Shown here: piece after piece, positions 1 to 9,926 of the stretch
How positions within the stretch are numbered: the stretch's first letter is position 1
How the letters are laid out: the number at the start of each line of letters is the position of its first letter
IMG/VR virus record: IMGVR_UViG_3300042475_002348
Span: 1-48,200 of that record
Source: a virus
Reading direction: 5' to 3' (one strand)
DNA: 48,200 bases
Translations under genes and position numbers: made by a program
The notes under the pieces: model-generated
What the model saw: the letters and a program-made list of their open reading frames with translations, nothing else
What the model was told of the DNA's origin: nothing
Database searches by the model: none

Positions 1-124
1 CTTACCTGGAAGCCTGGAAGTGAATGCTGCTCCAACTGCCTTAAGTTTTGAGTCATACTTAAAGAGCTTTCTGAAAGCTGCAGCGATGACTTCTTTTTTC
101 TTTTCCACATCAAGAGTCAGTTCT
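1..124. repeat. Terminal direct repeat, left copy (circle join)
   Basis: Bases 1-124 are identical to 48077-48200. The repeat lies inside a reading frame that continues without a stop across the join, so the window represents a circle (or a circularly permuted molecule) of about 48,076 bp. Its length and its place inside a gene fit an assembly overlap better than a genuine short terminal repeat. Confidence 0.95.
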
Positions 125-3100
125 GCTTCGGCGTTAGTGACTTCGGCATTGTATGAACCTAATGTGGACTTAGCAAAATCTGCATCCGAAGCGAACAGTG
201 ATTGAAACTCGGAGACTACATTTCTAAGACCGATAAAATAGTTGCCTACGATATTATCTTCTGCCCTTGTTGGGTCAGACGCTTTTACAGGCCCTACTTC
301 TGCGATGATGTTTGCACCTATTTCAGCTCGAGCTGCTTTGCGACCTGCCAGCTCAACTGTCTTAGACTTTACTGCAGCATGGTTAACTAAGCGAAGGACT
401 TGACCTAATGCCAGGTAGCCTCCGACTGTCATAGTGTTTTGATCTTTTCCTGCAGCTTCGATCATGTAGTTTGAAACACTTTCATTAATTGCATCAAGTG
501 TTGATTCGTCGATTCCTGTAAGGTCGATGCCTTCGACTTCTGTAATGAATGGTGGTTTCTTGCCAAGCTTAGTGGCCGCCAGAAACTCGAGCCCGTAGCG
601 CATGATGCGAGTATCTTTTCTCTTGGCAATGGTAGAGTCGCGCATGAACGCCACATACTTCTTGATCGTCTGATCAACCTTCGCCATCTGCTTCATAGCA
701 ATCAGTGCTTGGCGGTAAGCATAGAACTGTTCTGCTTCGCTCGACTTAGCAAGGAATGCAGCTTCAAAGTCACCTGCCACAAACTGCTTAGCAGCTTCAC
801 GCCCAAGTGTGTTGGATGCTCGAAGGAACTTACCTGCACTAAATCCGCTGCGTGGGGAGTTACCTACAAGTATTGCGCCTTTGCCTTTAAGCTCGTCAGC
901 GACCAGCTTATTCTTAATATTCGCAGGGCCTGCGACTCCTTTGATCATCTGCTTCAAAGTGCCTAGGTACTTATCTGCCATGATACGGAATTCATCGGCA
1001 AGCAGGCGCTCACGCCCATACTTATTAACAGCTTCGACTGCTGCCTCATGAATATCTTTGTCGGATCTCATGACAGGGAATCGCTCATTGATCAATTCGT
1101 TTGCTCGCATCTCAATAACTTCATCGCGCTTTCCTGCCTGAATCATCTGGTTCAAGAAGCCATCAGGACTTGTAATGCCAAGCATGTAGAGAAGTTCCTG
1201 AGCGTCGAGTCCGCCCTTCTTTGCAGGTTCTACAAACACTGAAGGAACCATGTCTTTTAATTGTTGTGCTCTTGCCTCGTCACCATCAGCAAAGACTCTG
1301 GTAAAAGAAGAGAATGAAATCCTTGGAGAGTCGCCACCGTTTTGTTTCCATCTCGCATAAGCTTCTTGGAAATACTTAAGTAAAACAAATGGCCCTTGAG
1401 TATCTACTTCCGCAGTGGCGTCGTCGTAAATCTGATCGATTGCTTTATCAATTGCAGCTTCACGCTCGCGCACACTCATGTTGAATATCTTTCCATAAAA
1501 GTTTGCTACGGACTCAGAGAGTGCCAGGCGATAAGTATCACGATACTCGTCGCCTTTCTTTCCTAGAATATCTAGGTTGGGAAGTGCCGGAGGAAACGCT
1601 GTGTAGAGTTCATCTTGTTGTGCATTGGTCGCGTCGATCAACACCTCAAAGAGACGTTCAACTTGTGGCGATATTTTAAGTGCAGGGTATTGAGGATAGG
1701 TCTTACCAACTAGGAAAGCTATCTTAGTCATGTACTTACGGAAAGATTCCATCAATCGACGAATGCGATTGTTCTCAAACTTTCCGTCCATCAAGTACAT
1801 TTCTGCAGTCTGAGCAAAAGTCTCTTGGAGTTTTTCTTGCTCAATAAATGACGTACTTAATAGCTCGCCCACGTCCTTAAGACCCAAGAGATCGGCGGCG
1901 TCAAGCATTGCTTGCCAGTATTCTTTCTGATCAGCATTCATTGTTTCAGGGTCAAGAGCTGCCATGAACGTGTAGTCCTCTGACATCTCAAACAACCACG
2001 AATGACTGATTTCATGAATCAGTGTTTTGTTTGTGGCCCGTTCTGTAAATAAGACTTTGTATGGCCCTTGAGTTTCTGAGGCGGAGATAAACCTTCCGCC
2101 TTCAAACTCATTTTTACTTATACCAATCTTAATTCGAGACATTACTTGATCTATTGCTTGGTTCAGAACCCTTGCCCTACGAGCTACGTGACGGTACTGA
2201 AGCTCTGCTATGAAATCAACATAGGCTTGATCTATCTGTTTAGCGCCTTTAGTGACTGTACGTAAACGCTTCTGAATGCTGGAGAAAGCTTTACGGCTTG
2301 CCTCATCTCGGAAACGGTTCTTGATGTCTACTGGACGCATCTGTGCGCTAGTGACTGCTCCTGTCTCAGGGTCAACCGTTTCCACCATCTGATCAACGGT
2401 AGGAATGTTTTCATCTTCGATGATCTCATCCTCGATGATCTCAGTCATTGATTCTGGAACATCTTCTCCGTTGATGGTCTCAAAGAAAGCAAAAGGGTTC
2501 TTCTTGATTTCGTCCAATGTCTGAGCTGCTTCGATGGCACTAGCTTCATTGTCGTTGATGTGAACTAGCTCGTCGATGTCAGCAAACTCTTGAGTGTTGA
2601 CTGCCCATGTACCCATAGGAATGGAGATAGGAGTCGATGTGCCTTTGGCGTTTTGGTATTGGTCGTAATACTCATTGCCCATCTGGGACATGAGAGTCGC
2701 TGCATCTGTGCCTTTACCTTGAAGGTATTCTTCTAGAACTTCCGGTGTGATCCAGACTGTTCCTTGACTTGCTGCCTCGTCGAGGTCGCTGGCCAGTACG
2801 GTTTCATCTTGATCTTCTGGCGCGCCAGGAACTAAAGCTTCTTGCTTCTGGGGCTTAGTCGCTTGGTTTACTAGGTCACTTGTCGCTGCGGCATCCTTTG
2901 CCTCCACCGGGCCCATCTTGGCGCGAAGCTCTTGGAGTGTATTAAAATCGTCTACCGCAGACATCGCTTGCTTGACTGTGTTTACTGTCTGCTTAGCTTG
3001 CTCAATCGCTGTAGCGCCTGTTAAACGTGCACCACCCATAAGCCCTGCGCTCATGCCTTCTACAACTGCTTCACCTGCGTTCTTAAACGTCTTAGTAATT

Positions 3101-4833
3101 GAAGCCTCGCCGCCTACTACATCTGCAGCTTGACGTGCTGCCAGCTCAGAACCGGCTTCGACTCCGACCTGTGCACCTAATCCTTTGGCAGTTTCTTTGG
3201 CTACGGCTTTCACGCCCGCTGAAGGGTCAAGCTTAGTAGCGAACTTTCCGGCCAAACGACTTAGTAGATAATCGGCGGCACCAAGAGTCACACCGTATGT
3301 AGGAGCTTGAAGTTTAATTTTCTTTAAGAACTTTGGATCTGACATGGCCAGATCGTAGTCCACGATTCCAGTCGCCTTGTCCGTGTAGCCTTCTTTGAGT
3401 GCTTCATCTATATAAGCGCCAAAGCTGTAGAAACCTACTGCTGCCGCAGAGCCTGACTTATATCCGGCGAATGCACCTGCTGCAGTACCGAAAGGAAGCG
3501 GAGTTAAAAACCCTGCTCCTGCTCCTGCCGCTGCACCTGCAGCTCCACCGACTGCTCCTGCTATTCCTGAGCCGCCTGTAGCTTCTGCCATAAACTGGAC
3601 AAGACCTTCAGGATTTTTAATCATTGATTCAAATGCGTTCATTACTGAGGCAAATGATTCATCCGTCCCGTCGTAGACCTTTTTAAGACCTGCTATGGTG
3701 TTAGCGTAGTTGCGATCGTCTTCATCAATGAATTGCTTGACTGCTTCGCCTAGCTGCTCAAACTTACCTGGTATTTCACCTACTGCTCTTTGGATATTTC
3801 TTGAAGCTACACTCTGACGGGCAGTCTTCTCGGCTACAATCTCTTTATCTAGGATTCGTAGCGCATTCTGTGTTTGTTGCTTCGGTGCTGTTCCGTACAG
3901 GAACTGTGCCCAAAGCGCACCTTTCTCAATGTCGGATTCAGTCGTGCTGCCGTAAGACTTAAGCATGTCTTTGACGCCGAATGGTTTAGCCGCTGATTCG
4001 AGCTGCATCGCCCATGGGCCCTTCTCTTTGAGAAGAACATAGTTGTCCGGATTCGACGCCCACGTAGATACTATGGGAAAGTTCTTGGCTATGTCATCAA
4101 ACTGCGTCTCGATAGCAATGGACTTGGCATCCTTAATCTCTAATAAAGATCGAGCTTCTGCTTCGTTTAATACTGTCGTTTTTGATAGATTACTAGCTGC
4201 TTGCTTTACCACAAGTTCTTCAGGGTCGCTGATCTCAGAAGAGTTAAAAAGACCGCTGACTGCAGAAGCCACGCGATCAACAACTGATACCGGTTGAGAG
4301 TTGATCTCGTTTATAGCATCAGCGAGTCCATCGTCTTCTACACTAGAGTTTAAATCTGCAAGTGCGGCATCAAAGCCATCGGACTCTTCTGCTTGCATAC
4401 CTTGCTGGCCCGCTCGCCACATGGCAAGACGTGCATCTTTTCTTCTCACAAGAGCAGGAAGCTCCTCGCCTTGAGATGTAGTCATCTTGGCAATCGATGC
4501 CTCGATTTCTTCTCTTGTCCCGTTGTTGAGAAGATTAATAGTTCCATCTTTCTCCATCGTCCCTATGCCTTGGTTGTATTCCAAGTCCATAATGACGTCC
4601 CATTCGTTCTCACTCCAGTCCTTACGGGTAAGCTTTGCCTCAAGGTTTCTTTTGCCCTCGGCGAGTCTTTCATCTAGACGACGTTCAGCCGCTTCGACTG
4701 ACATGGGTTTTGATTTGTCTGCATATCGATCTCCGTAACCAATGGCGGGGACACCTCTGTCATCGTATGGATCTGCAGAGAATCCTTCAGCTTCGCGGAT
4801 ATGTTTCTTTAGTCTTTCTGTAGGCTGGTACAT
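1..4833 (-). CDS. Giant virion ejection/polyvalent protein, N-terminal part (continues at 48076 down to 46250)
   Basis: The start is ATG at 4833 after a GAGGAG ribosome site. The frame is open to base 1 and continues in phase on the far side of the join to a stop at 46250, giving about 2,219 residues. Residues 1-150 look like a GH24 (T4-type) lysozyme: E16 in AEGF, D24/D25, then VPAIGYG, and later ALVRRKDARLAMWRAG. The usual catalytic Thr before IGYG is Ala30. Residues about 415-465 are Gly/Ala-rich with glycine-zipper character, suited to membrane insertion. H940-E-I-S-H944 is a zinc-protease-type HEXXH. The gene follows two internal virion protein genes and precedes the tail fibre, the place of T7 gene 16. 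I infer a multi-domain protein injected with the DNA that locally opens peptidoglycan. Activity of the lysozyme and protease domains is unproven. Confidence 0.85.
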   Translation of the reverse strand, partial: MYQPTERLKKHIREAEGFSADPYDDRGVPAIGYGDRYADKSKPMSVEAAERRLDERLAEGKRNLEAKLTRKDWSENEWDVIMDLEYNQGIGTMEKDGTINLLNNGTREEIEASIAKMTTSQGEELPALVRRKDARLAMWRAGQQGMQAEESDGFDAALADLNSSVEDDGLADAINEINSQPVSVVDRVASAVSGLFNSSEISDPEELVVKQAASNLSKTTVLNEAEARSLLEIKDAKSIAIETQFDDIAKNFPIVSTWASNPDNYVLLKEKGPWAMQLESAAKPFGVKDMLKSYGSTTESDIEKGALWAQFLYGTAPKQQTQNALRILDKEIVAEKTARQSVASRNIQRAVGEIPGKFEQLGEAVKQFIDEDDRNYANTIAGLKKVYDGTDESFASVMNAFESMIKNPEGLVQFMAEATGGSGIAGAVGGAAGAAAGAGAGFLTPLPFGTAAGAFAGYKSGSAAAVGFYSFGAYIDEALKEGYTDKATGIVDYDLAMSDPKFLKKIKLQAPTYGVTLGAADYLLSRLAGKFATKLDPSAGVKAVAKETAKGLGAQVGVEAGSELAARQAADVVGGEASITKTFKNAGEAVVEGMSAGLMGGARLTGATAIEQAKQTVNTVKQAMSAVDDFNTLQELRAKMGPVEAKDAAATSDLVNQATKPQKQEALVPGAPEDQDETVLASDLDEAASQGTVWITPEVLEEYLQGKGTDAATLMSQMGNEYYDQYQNAKGTSTPISIPMGTWAVNTQEFADIDELVHINDNEASAIEAAQTLDEIKKNPFAFFETINGEDVPESMTEIIEDEIIEDENIPTVDQMVETVDPETGAVTSAQMRPVDIKNRFRDEASRKAFSSIQKRLRTVTKGAKQIDQAYVDFIAELQYRHVARRARVLNQAIDQVMSRIKIGISKNEFEGGRFISASETQGPYKVLFTERATNKTLIHEISHSWLFEMSEDYTFMAALDPETMNADQKEYWQAMLDAADLLGLKDVGELLSTSFIEQEKLQETFAQTAEMYLMDGKFENNRIRRLMESFRKYMTKIAFLVGKTYPQYPALKISPQVERLFEVLIDATNAQQDELYTAFPPALPNLDILGKKGDEYRDTYRLALSESVANFYGKIFNMSVREREAAIDKAIDQIYDDATAEVDTQGPFVLLKYFQEAYARWKQNGGDSPRISFSSFTRVFADGDEARAQQLKDMVPSVFVEPAKKGGLDAQELLYMLGITSPDGFLNQMIQAGKRDEVIEMRANELINERFPVMRSDKDIHEAAVEAVNKYGRERLLADEFRIMADKYLGTLKQMIKGVAGPANIKNKLVADELKGKGAILVGNSPRSGFSAGKFLRASNTLGREAAKQFVAGDFEAAFLAKSSEAEQFYAYRQALIAMKQMAKVDQTIKKYVAFMRDSTIAKRKDTRIMRYGLEFLAATKLGKKPPFITEVEGIDLTGIDESTLDAINESVSNYMIEAAGKDQNTMTVGGYLALGQVLRLVNHAAVKSKTVELAGRKAARAEIGANIIAEVGPVKASDPTRAEDNIVGNYFIGLRNVVSEFQSLFASDADFAKSTLGSYNAEVTNAEAELTLDVEKKKEVIAAAFRKLFKYDSKLKAVGAAFTSRLPGK

Positions 4834-4841
4834 GGCACTCC

Positions 4842-6554
4842 TCAACGTGCTTTAGGCTTGGTCAAGTCTGCTTTTACGCGACTCTTTAAGATGGCACGAA
4901 TCTCGTCGTCCGTCCTATTCACTCCTGGTTTTAAATTCGATCTTACTGCCTGAATCCAAGAAGGGTGAACATCGTCAGCATTCTCCTCGACTGGTTTAGT
5001 TAGAGATTCGTTAAGCTCTTTATCATCAAGAAGCCCCCATAGGTTTCCGAACGATGAAGGAGCAGGACGAATACCGTTCTGGTAAAGATCAGTTTTAATT
5101 TGCTTGCGAAGCTCAGGTAGAGTGATACGAGGATTAACATCAAGAATATTCTCTTTGAGCCTGTCTATCATCTCGCCGACTTTCTTCTCTTTATCTAGAT
5201 AGTCTCCTGGAAGATCACGGCTAAACTCTGCAAGGAAGCCATCACGAATATCCATAAAGGACTTCTCGGTAGCGTAACGTGCTTTGTCTGCTTCGCTTCG
5301 ATCTTTGTTGATTGCCGATCTTTGTAGTGACTCCCAAGGAGAGAGGTCTTTAGCTGAGATGTCGAGACGATCTTCAGAGAAGTCGTACTCTCTGATCTCG
5401 TCAGGAGACATCGTATTAAATTTGTTTTTAAGCTCGTTGAGCTTTTTGGTGTCTGTTACCACGGTTCTGTTTTCGGCTAAGCTCTTGGCGTAGTTAATTA
5501 GCTTTGAGCGCATTTCAATCGGAAGATCGGCTGCCTCTTCGACGAGTTCAGATACTGGAACCTTTCCTGCTTTTTTTGAAAGCTCGTTGATCTTTGCCTT
5601 CTGTGCTGTCTCGCGAGCTTTTTTAGCTTGAGCAACCTGAAGGTTATTGAACTGAATTGCTTCTTTAGTTACAGCATCGTTTGTTGAGTTGGCCTGAATA
5701 AATCTGGCCTGCGCTGCCTCGTCATCAGGGAACTGAAGCTGAGCTTGCTCTGCTAGTCCTGACGCAAGTTTTGTCTCACCTCGACGTACGGCGAGGGTCA
5801 GAGATTCCTGTGCTTTCTTTTGGTCTGCTGGCTGAAACTGTCCACTGTATTTTTCGGTGAGCGATTTAGCTACATCGAATCGACCTACGGCAATCTGCTG
5901 TTGAACTGAGCGAAGAATGGTTTCTGATACTGCATTCTTTTGGTATTGCTCGATGACCTCGCCTGCCGTGAGACCATCGCCTAGATCACGCTTAGGATCA
6001 CTCCCGTACATGGTCATCGCCGCTTTCTGAGCGTCGAGGGATACTTCTGCTAAGTTCTGGTTGAACTTAATCGGATTACCTGAGTTCTCGATAGACTCGT
6101 TTACCCTCGCAGCCGTTCGCTGTTTAAGTGTGTCTGACTCTAGCGCGCGAGCTTGCTGTGCCTCGTAGTTGTAGGCAAAGCTGTTGAACTTATTCATCAG
6201 CTCAGGAGTCGTAGTAGCTAGTCTGTCTTTGAATGCTGGTGGAACTTTATCTAGTCTCTGCTCGGCACGTTTGCGGAGCTGCTCACGAACTTTAGGCCCT
6301 TGGTCTAGAGCATTGGCTCCCTTCTGACGAGCAAGCTCTGCCTGGGCAGCAATGCGGTCTTCTTCGTTCTGAACTTCAAGGTTGGCCCTGGCCAATTGAA
6401 ACGCTCTCTCGTCAGCTTCCTGAGAAGCATCTAAGGTCTGAGCTGCTGCACGAATAAAATTATTGTTTACCGGATTCACGCCTCCACGGAGTTCTGTACC
6501 TCCGATTGGACGGAGTTGTGGGCGAGCAATGTCTTGTGGTGATCTTAATCCCAT
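4842..6554 (-). CDS. Internal virion protein (T7 gp15-like position)
   Basis: This 570-residue protein is charged, Ala/Gln-rich and mostly predicted helical, with no signal peptide or membrane segment. It contains long coiled-coil-prone stretches (for example around residues 60-140 and 300-360). It starts at 6554 by a TAATG overlap with the preceding gene, and the giant ejection protein gene follows 8 bp later. No clear domain can be named by eye. The assignment as an internal core/ejection protein rests on its place between a gp14-like and a gp16-like gene and on its helical composition. Confidence 0.65.
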   Translation of the reverse strand: MGLRSPQDIARPQLRPIGGTELRGGVNPVNNNFIRAAAQTLDASQEADERAFQLARANLEVQNEEDRIAAQAELARQKGANALDQGPKVREQLRKRAEQRLDKVPPAFKDRLATTTPELMNKFNSFAYNYEAQQARALESDTLKQRTAARVNESIENSGNPIKFNQNLAEVSLDAQKAAMTMYGSDPKRDLGDGLTAGEVIEQYQKNAVSETILRSVQQQIAVGRFDVAKSLTEKYSGQFQPADQKKAQESLTLAVRRGETKLASGLAEQAQLQFPDDEAAQARFIQANSTNDAVTKEAIQFNNLQVAQAKKARETAQKAKINELSKKAGKVPVSELVEEAADLPIEMRSKLINYAKSLAENRTVVTDTKKLNELKNKFNTMSPDEIREYDFSEDRLDISAKDLSPWESLQRSAINKDRSEADKARYATEKSFMDIRDGFLAEFSRDLPGDYLDKEKKVGEMIDRLKENILDVNPRITLPELRKQIKTDLYQNGIRPAPSSFGNLWGLLDDKELNESLTKPVEENADDVHPSWIQAVRSNLKPGVNRTDDEIRAILKSRVKADLTKPKAR

Positions 6555-7276
6555 TAGATAAATGCTCCGGCTGCCTGCGCTCCAAAGGTCAACGCAGATG
6601 ATATGTATTGTTGATCGCGGTTTATGCGAGCGGTATCAAGCTGATAGTCGACAGCGATCTCTTCCAGTTTAAATCCAAGTGCCTCTCTCATTGCATTGGC
6701 CTCCACAATCGCCGCATTCTGCTCTGCCATGCCTTCATATGACTGAACAATTCTTTGTGCACCTGCACCTTGAACATCTTGACCTTGTGCAGCAAGCGCA
6801 AGAAGTGCGTCTTCTCCGGCGTCTCTACCCTCTGATTGTGTATCGAAAGCGGCTTGGCGTCCACGATAAAGCGCATCTGCCGCCTGATTCCTCGATTGAA
6901 TAATGGCAAAGCGCGCTTGACCCTCTACGTTACGGTACTGAGTGGAGGCATTCATGATGTCTAGCCCGAACTGCGCGCCAGCTAATGCGAGCTGAGCGTT
7001 ACGTGCCGAGGTACGGTTTTCTTCATTAATGGTGGTAAGAGTCGTGCGATTAAGCTCACCTTCAGTTTGAATAGTTCTTTCTAGGGATGACGGCTGAACA
7101 CTGTCACCGCCCTGGATTCTTTGGTTTAGGGAGTCGTTAATGTTACTTCGAGGCAGGCGAACAGTCGCTCTTGGATTAGCTCTGATAGGAGATATTGCTT
7201 CAACATCGATGACAGGTTCTTCTCGGACAGTTCCGCCTATGAGAGTATTCGCTGATCCGATGCTTCTAAAACCCAT
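6554..7276 (-). CDS. Internal virion protein (T7 gp14-like)
   Basis: This 240-residue protein has a low-complexity N-terminus and a long helical Ala/Gln/Asn-rich body with repeated AxxA patterns. Its C-terminus is small and hydrophobic, ending in GAFI. This composition and its place directly after the tail nozzle gene match the small internal virion protein of T7-like phages (gp14/internal protein B), which forms a pore in the outer membrane during DNA entry. Its stop overlaps the next start as TAATG. The family call is by composition and position, not by a catalytic motif. Confidence 0.65.
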   Translation of the reverse strand: MGFRSIGSANTLIGGTVREEPVIDVEAISPIRANPRATVRLPRSNINDSLNQRIQGGDSVQPSSLERTIQTEGELNRTTLTTINEENRTSARNAQLALAGAQFGLDIMNASTQYRNVEGQARFAIIQSRNQAADALYRGRQAAFDTQSEGRDAGEDALLALAAQGQDVQGAGAQRIVQSYEGMAEQNAAIVEANAMREALGFKLEEIAVDYQLDTARINRDQQYISSALTFGAQAAGAFI

Positions 7277-7277
7277 A

Positions 7278-9914
7278 TCATTCTCCTGCTAGTCCTTTAG
7301 GATACAATGCAACAATGGTCATCGGAAGCGCGTCCACCTGAACCACGCGAACACGTCCTGGGCGAGTCCACTCAGAAGGTATGGTTACAATCTCCTGATC
7401 AGTTCGAGGAACGTCACTCATGTCTACATCATTCTCAAGGATTTCTGTGCGCTCTGCAAGCTGATCCAGAGAGCGGTTCGGCATTCCGAAGAAACCTTTC
7501 TGAGTATTGTAGTAAGCTACTCCGACTGCATTAATGATCTTGTGGGCATCACTTAACGTGCGATTGTCTTGAGCTTCGATGTCCAAAGTCTCGAGGTCGT
7601 TCGTGTATGGAAGCCCTATGACTCCCCAAGAGAAATACTCTGGAAGGTTGGTTGTCGCTGCACCTGTGATAACAGTGTCTGCCATGTTCGGGTTATTCGG
7701 CGAGGATATGAGCTGCCCATCCATATAAACCGAGAGCTCTTTAGTCTGCAGATACGCAGGACATGCAAACGTATTGTACGCCAGAAGCCATCGAGTTTGT
7801 TTTGCTAGCTTGTCTGAAGGGTTCAGTGCCTCGACGTCCCGAAGCTGAGCAGGAATGTCAGTAGTGAAATATCCTTCGTAAGCATTGTCAAAAGCTCCCC
7901 CTGGAGGAGTGCCTGTGCCTGTGCTGATAAATTGAATGAACTTTTCATTCCCGTTTTCATCGTCGTAGTAGACGTGCATACGATTGCCTGGGGATCCTAA
8001 ATTAGTAATAACCTCTGTTGAGGCCAAAAGAATCGGATCTCCGGCAAGCCACGTAGTTCCGTCTTGAATGTTTATCCTTGCTCCATCGACGGCTGCGGCT
8101 GCTCCGGCAGGAAGAATCTGCCCTGCCAGGCGACGGTAAATGCCATTAGGAGTCTTCGTTAAACGCTCTCCCCATGTCTTGGCGGCATCAGCGTAAATGA
8201 ATCCTGGCTTAAGTTGATCTTCTCTGTACGCTAGTCGCTCAGTGTATCGGACTCCGTCACGGATAATGTATGCCATGAGTGCGTCATAGTCTGGGTCTAG
8301 TCTTTCTGAAGAAATGCTTTGAGGAACATGTGCCACGTATTCGCGCTTAACACGTTTAGTAAATATGTTCTCGATGTAGCCATCGGTTTCAATCAAAGAG
8401 AATCCTGCAGCTTCTGAGGTCATGGTAATGCGAACAAGCTTTCCATCTCTACGACATAGGTAGACCGTGTCCTCTCTGCCACCTGTGACTTCCATCGTAT
8501 GAATATCTACTTCAAGAAGATGTTCGGAGAGCCCCGAGATTTCGTACACGACAAGGTTTCCATCTAGACCAAATTCAATCGCCATCAATTTCGTGTGATC
8601 GAAGTTTAAGTAATACCCTCTACGACCTTTTACTTTAGGCTCTACTGTGCGCGAACAACCTTCAGAGGATACTTCAAGAGGATTAACCTGAAGCGGAGTA
8701 ATTCCCCCCTCCTGCCCTCCACGAATGACGTAGCAGGATTTCTCTGTCATAACAATAAGTCTTTCCATCGCTAACTGAGCGACGATTCCTGTGTTGTCTG
8801 TGACAGGAACTGTGAATTGAAAAGCCCCTGTATTGTTGAACACAATAGGCATTTTTATTTGTTCTGGCGCTCCAAGCTTTGATGCCCCTATGTCTCCTGG
8901 AAGAAGATTAGTGGCAATCGCCGGATCATAGCTCATGAACAAACGCTGCTGATAGTAGCTCGCAGTCTTGCATCCTGAAAGACCAGGAATGAACAAATCG
9001 ATTCCTCCACCCAAAAGAGAGTTGTCTTCTGGAGGGCCGATAGATGGATCGTCTGCCCCATAATCGTCAAATGCAATAGACGCAGTTCCATTATTTTTTA
9101 CTCTGCCTGCAAGCTTAAAGAATCCTGTCCCTCTGCCCGCTGCTCGGTATATGTTGAAAAATCTTATGCGATCTGTTGCTGCAGATACCGTCACTGTAAT
9201 TGCTAAACTGACCGACACTGTAGCCGTAGGGTAGCAAAGAGTAGAAGGGAAAGTAGCAGCGTTAGCTATAGCCCCTGATTGAATACTGTTAGACACATAT
9301 TCATCTCCATTATCGTCCACTCCAGTAACAAGGTATGTGACAGGGAGATAAGGTGCGCCTGAATGATTAACGGTGAACGACGACGATAGCGTGAACGCGG
9401 GAGTCAAGGCGTTCCCGAAAGTTCCTATGACTTCTTCAGACTCCATATCAAAATAGAGGTTTACTGAAAATTCGCCTGTCACAGGATCGGTATCTAAAAT
9501 AAGAGATGGAGTTATCAATATAGAATCTTTAAGCATTGTGAAACGGATTTTCTCCGGCTCAATCCCTTCTACTAAAACGAAAGATGTTATACCTAAACAG
9601 TCAACGCCGTTTAAATAGAATGATGGGACTCCGGCATCCACGTAGTATTCAAGAGTTTGAACTTCTTGCGCAAAGTGATTATAGAAAGTAAAAGAAACTA
9701 TGCCTGGCTGACCACCATCGACAGGTATGTCTTCTTGAAACGCATGGGTCCCTTCACTGATAAACCCTGGACGATTGGCAATACCACCTTCATTGAGCAC
9801 ATAAAAGTTTCTAAGCTTCGATAGTGCAGACGCATACATCGCTTCGTTTGAGCGGTATTGCTGTGTAGGTGAAACCTCACCATGCTGGAAAGATAGTTGT
9901 TTTCCTGAAGCCAT
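7278..9914 (-). CDS. Tail nozzle protein (tail tubular protein B, T7 gp12-like)
   Basis: This is an 878-residue beta-rich protein. The N-terminus (FQHGEVSPTQQYRSNEAMYASALSKLRN) and the following GGIANRPGF segment are typical of podoviral nozzle proteins, which open with a short conserved region of the type GELSP...R.D...Y..G...L.N......G....RPG. The length fits T7 gp12 relatives (about 790-900). It lies immediately after the adaptor gene, as in T7. It would form the distal hexameric tail tube that binds fibres and gates DNA exit. Confidence 0.87.
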   Translation of the reverse strand: MASGKQLSFQHGEVSPTQQYRSNEAMYASALSKLRNFYVLNEGGIANRPGFISEGTHAFQEDIPVDGGQPGIVSFTFYNHFAQEVQTLEYYVDAGVPSFYLNGVDCLGITSFVLVEGIEPEKIRFTMLKDSILITPSLILDTDPVTGEFSVNLYFDMESEEVIGTFGNALTPAFTLSSSFTVNHSGAPYLPVTYLVTGVDDNGDEYVSNSIQSGAIANAATFPSTLCYPTATVSVSLAITVTVSAATDRIRFFNIYRAAGRGTGFFKLAGRVKNNGTASIAFDDYGADDPSIGPPEDNSLLGGGIDLFIPGLSGCKTASYYQQRLFMSYDPAIATNLLPGDIGASKLGAPEQIKMPIVFNNTGAFQFTVPVTDNTGIVAQLAMERLIVMTEKSCYVIRGGQEGGITPLQVNPLEVSSEGCSRTVEPKVKGRRGYYLNFDHTKLMAIEFGLDGNLVVYEISGLSEHLLEVDIHTMEVTGGREDTVYLCRRDGKLVRITMTSEAAGFSLIETDGYIENIFTKRVKREYVAHVPQSISSERLDPDYDALMAYIIRDGVRYTERLAYREDQLKPGFIYADAAKTWGERLTKTPNGIYRRLAGQILPAGAAAAVDGARINIQDGTTWLAGDPILLASTEVITNLGSPGNRMHVYYDDENGNEKFIQFISTGTGTPPGGAFDNAYEGYFTTDIPAQLRDVEALNPSDKLAKQTRWLLAYNTFACPAYLQTKELSVYMDGQLISSPNNPNMADTVITGAATTNLPEYFSWGVIGLPYTNDLETLDIEAQDNRTLSDAHKIINAVGVAYYNTQKGFFGMPNRSLDQLAERTEILENDVDMSDVPRTDQEIVTIPSEWTRPGRVRVVQVDALPMTIVALYPKGLAGE

Positions 9915-9926
9915 ATATGAATCCTA

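Noticed and set aside
1-124. Genuine short direct terminal repeat of T7 type
   Set aside because: It lies within a single gene, and nothing indicates a packaging site; an assembly overlap is simpler.
6554-7276. GAFI ending of the gp14-like protein as a member of the SFI tail set
   Set aside because: There is no acidic or serine residue before it and the preceding segment is a hydrophobic Ala/Gly run, so it is probably part of the membrane-active end.
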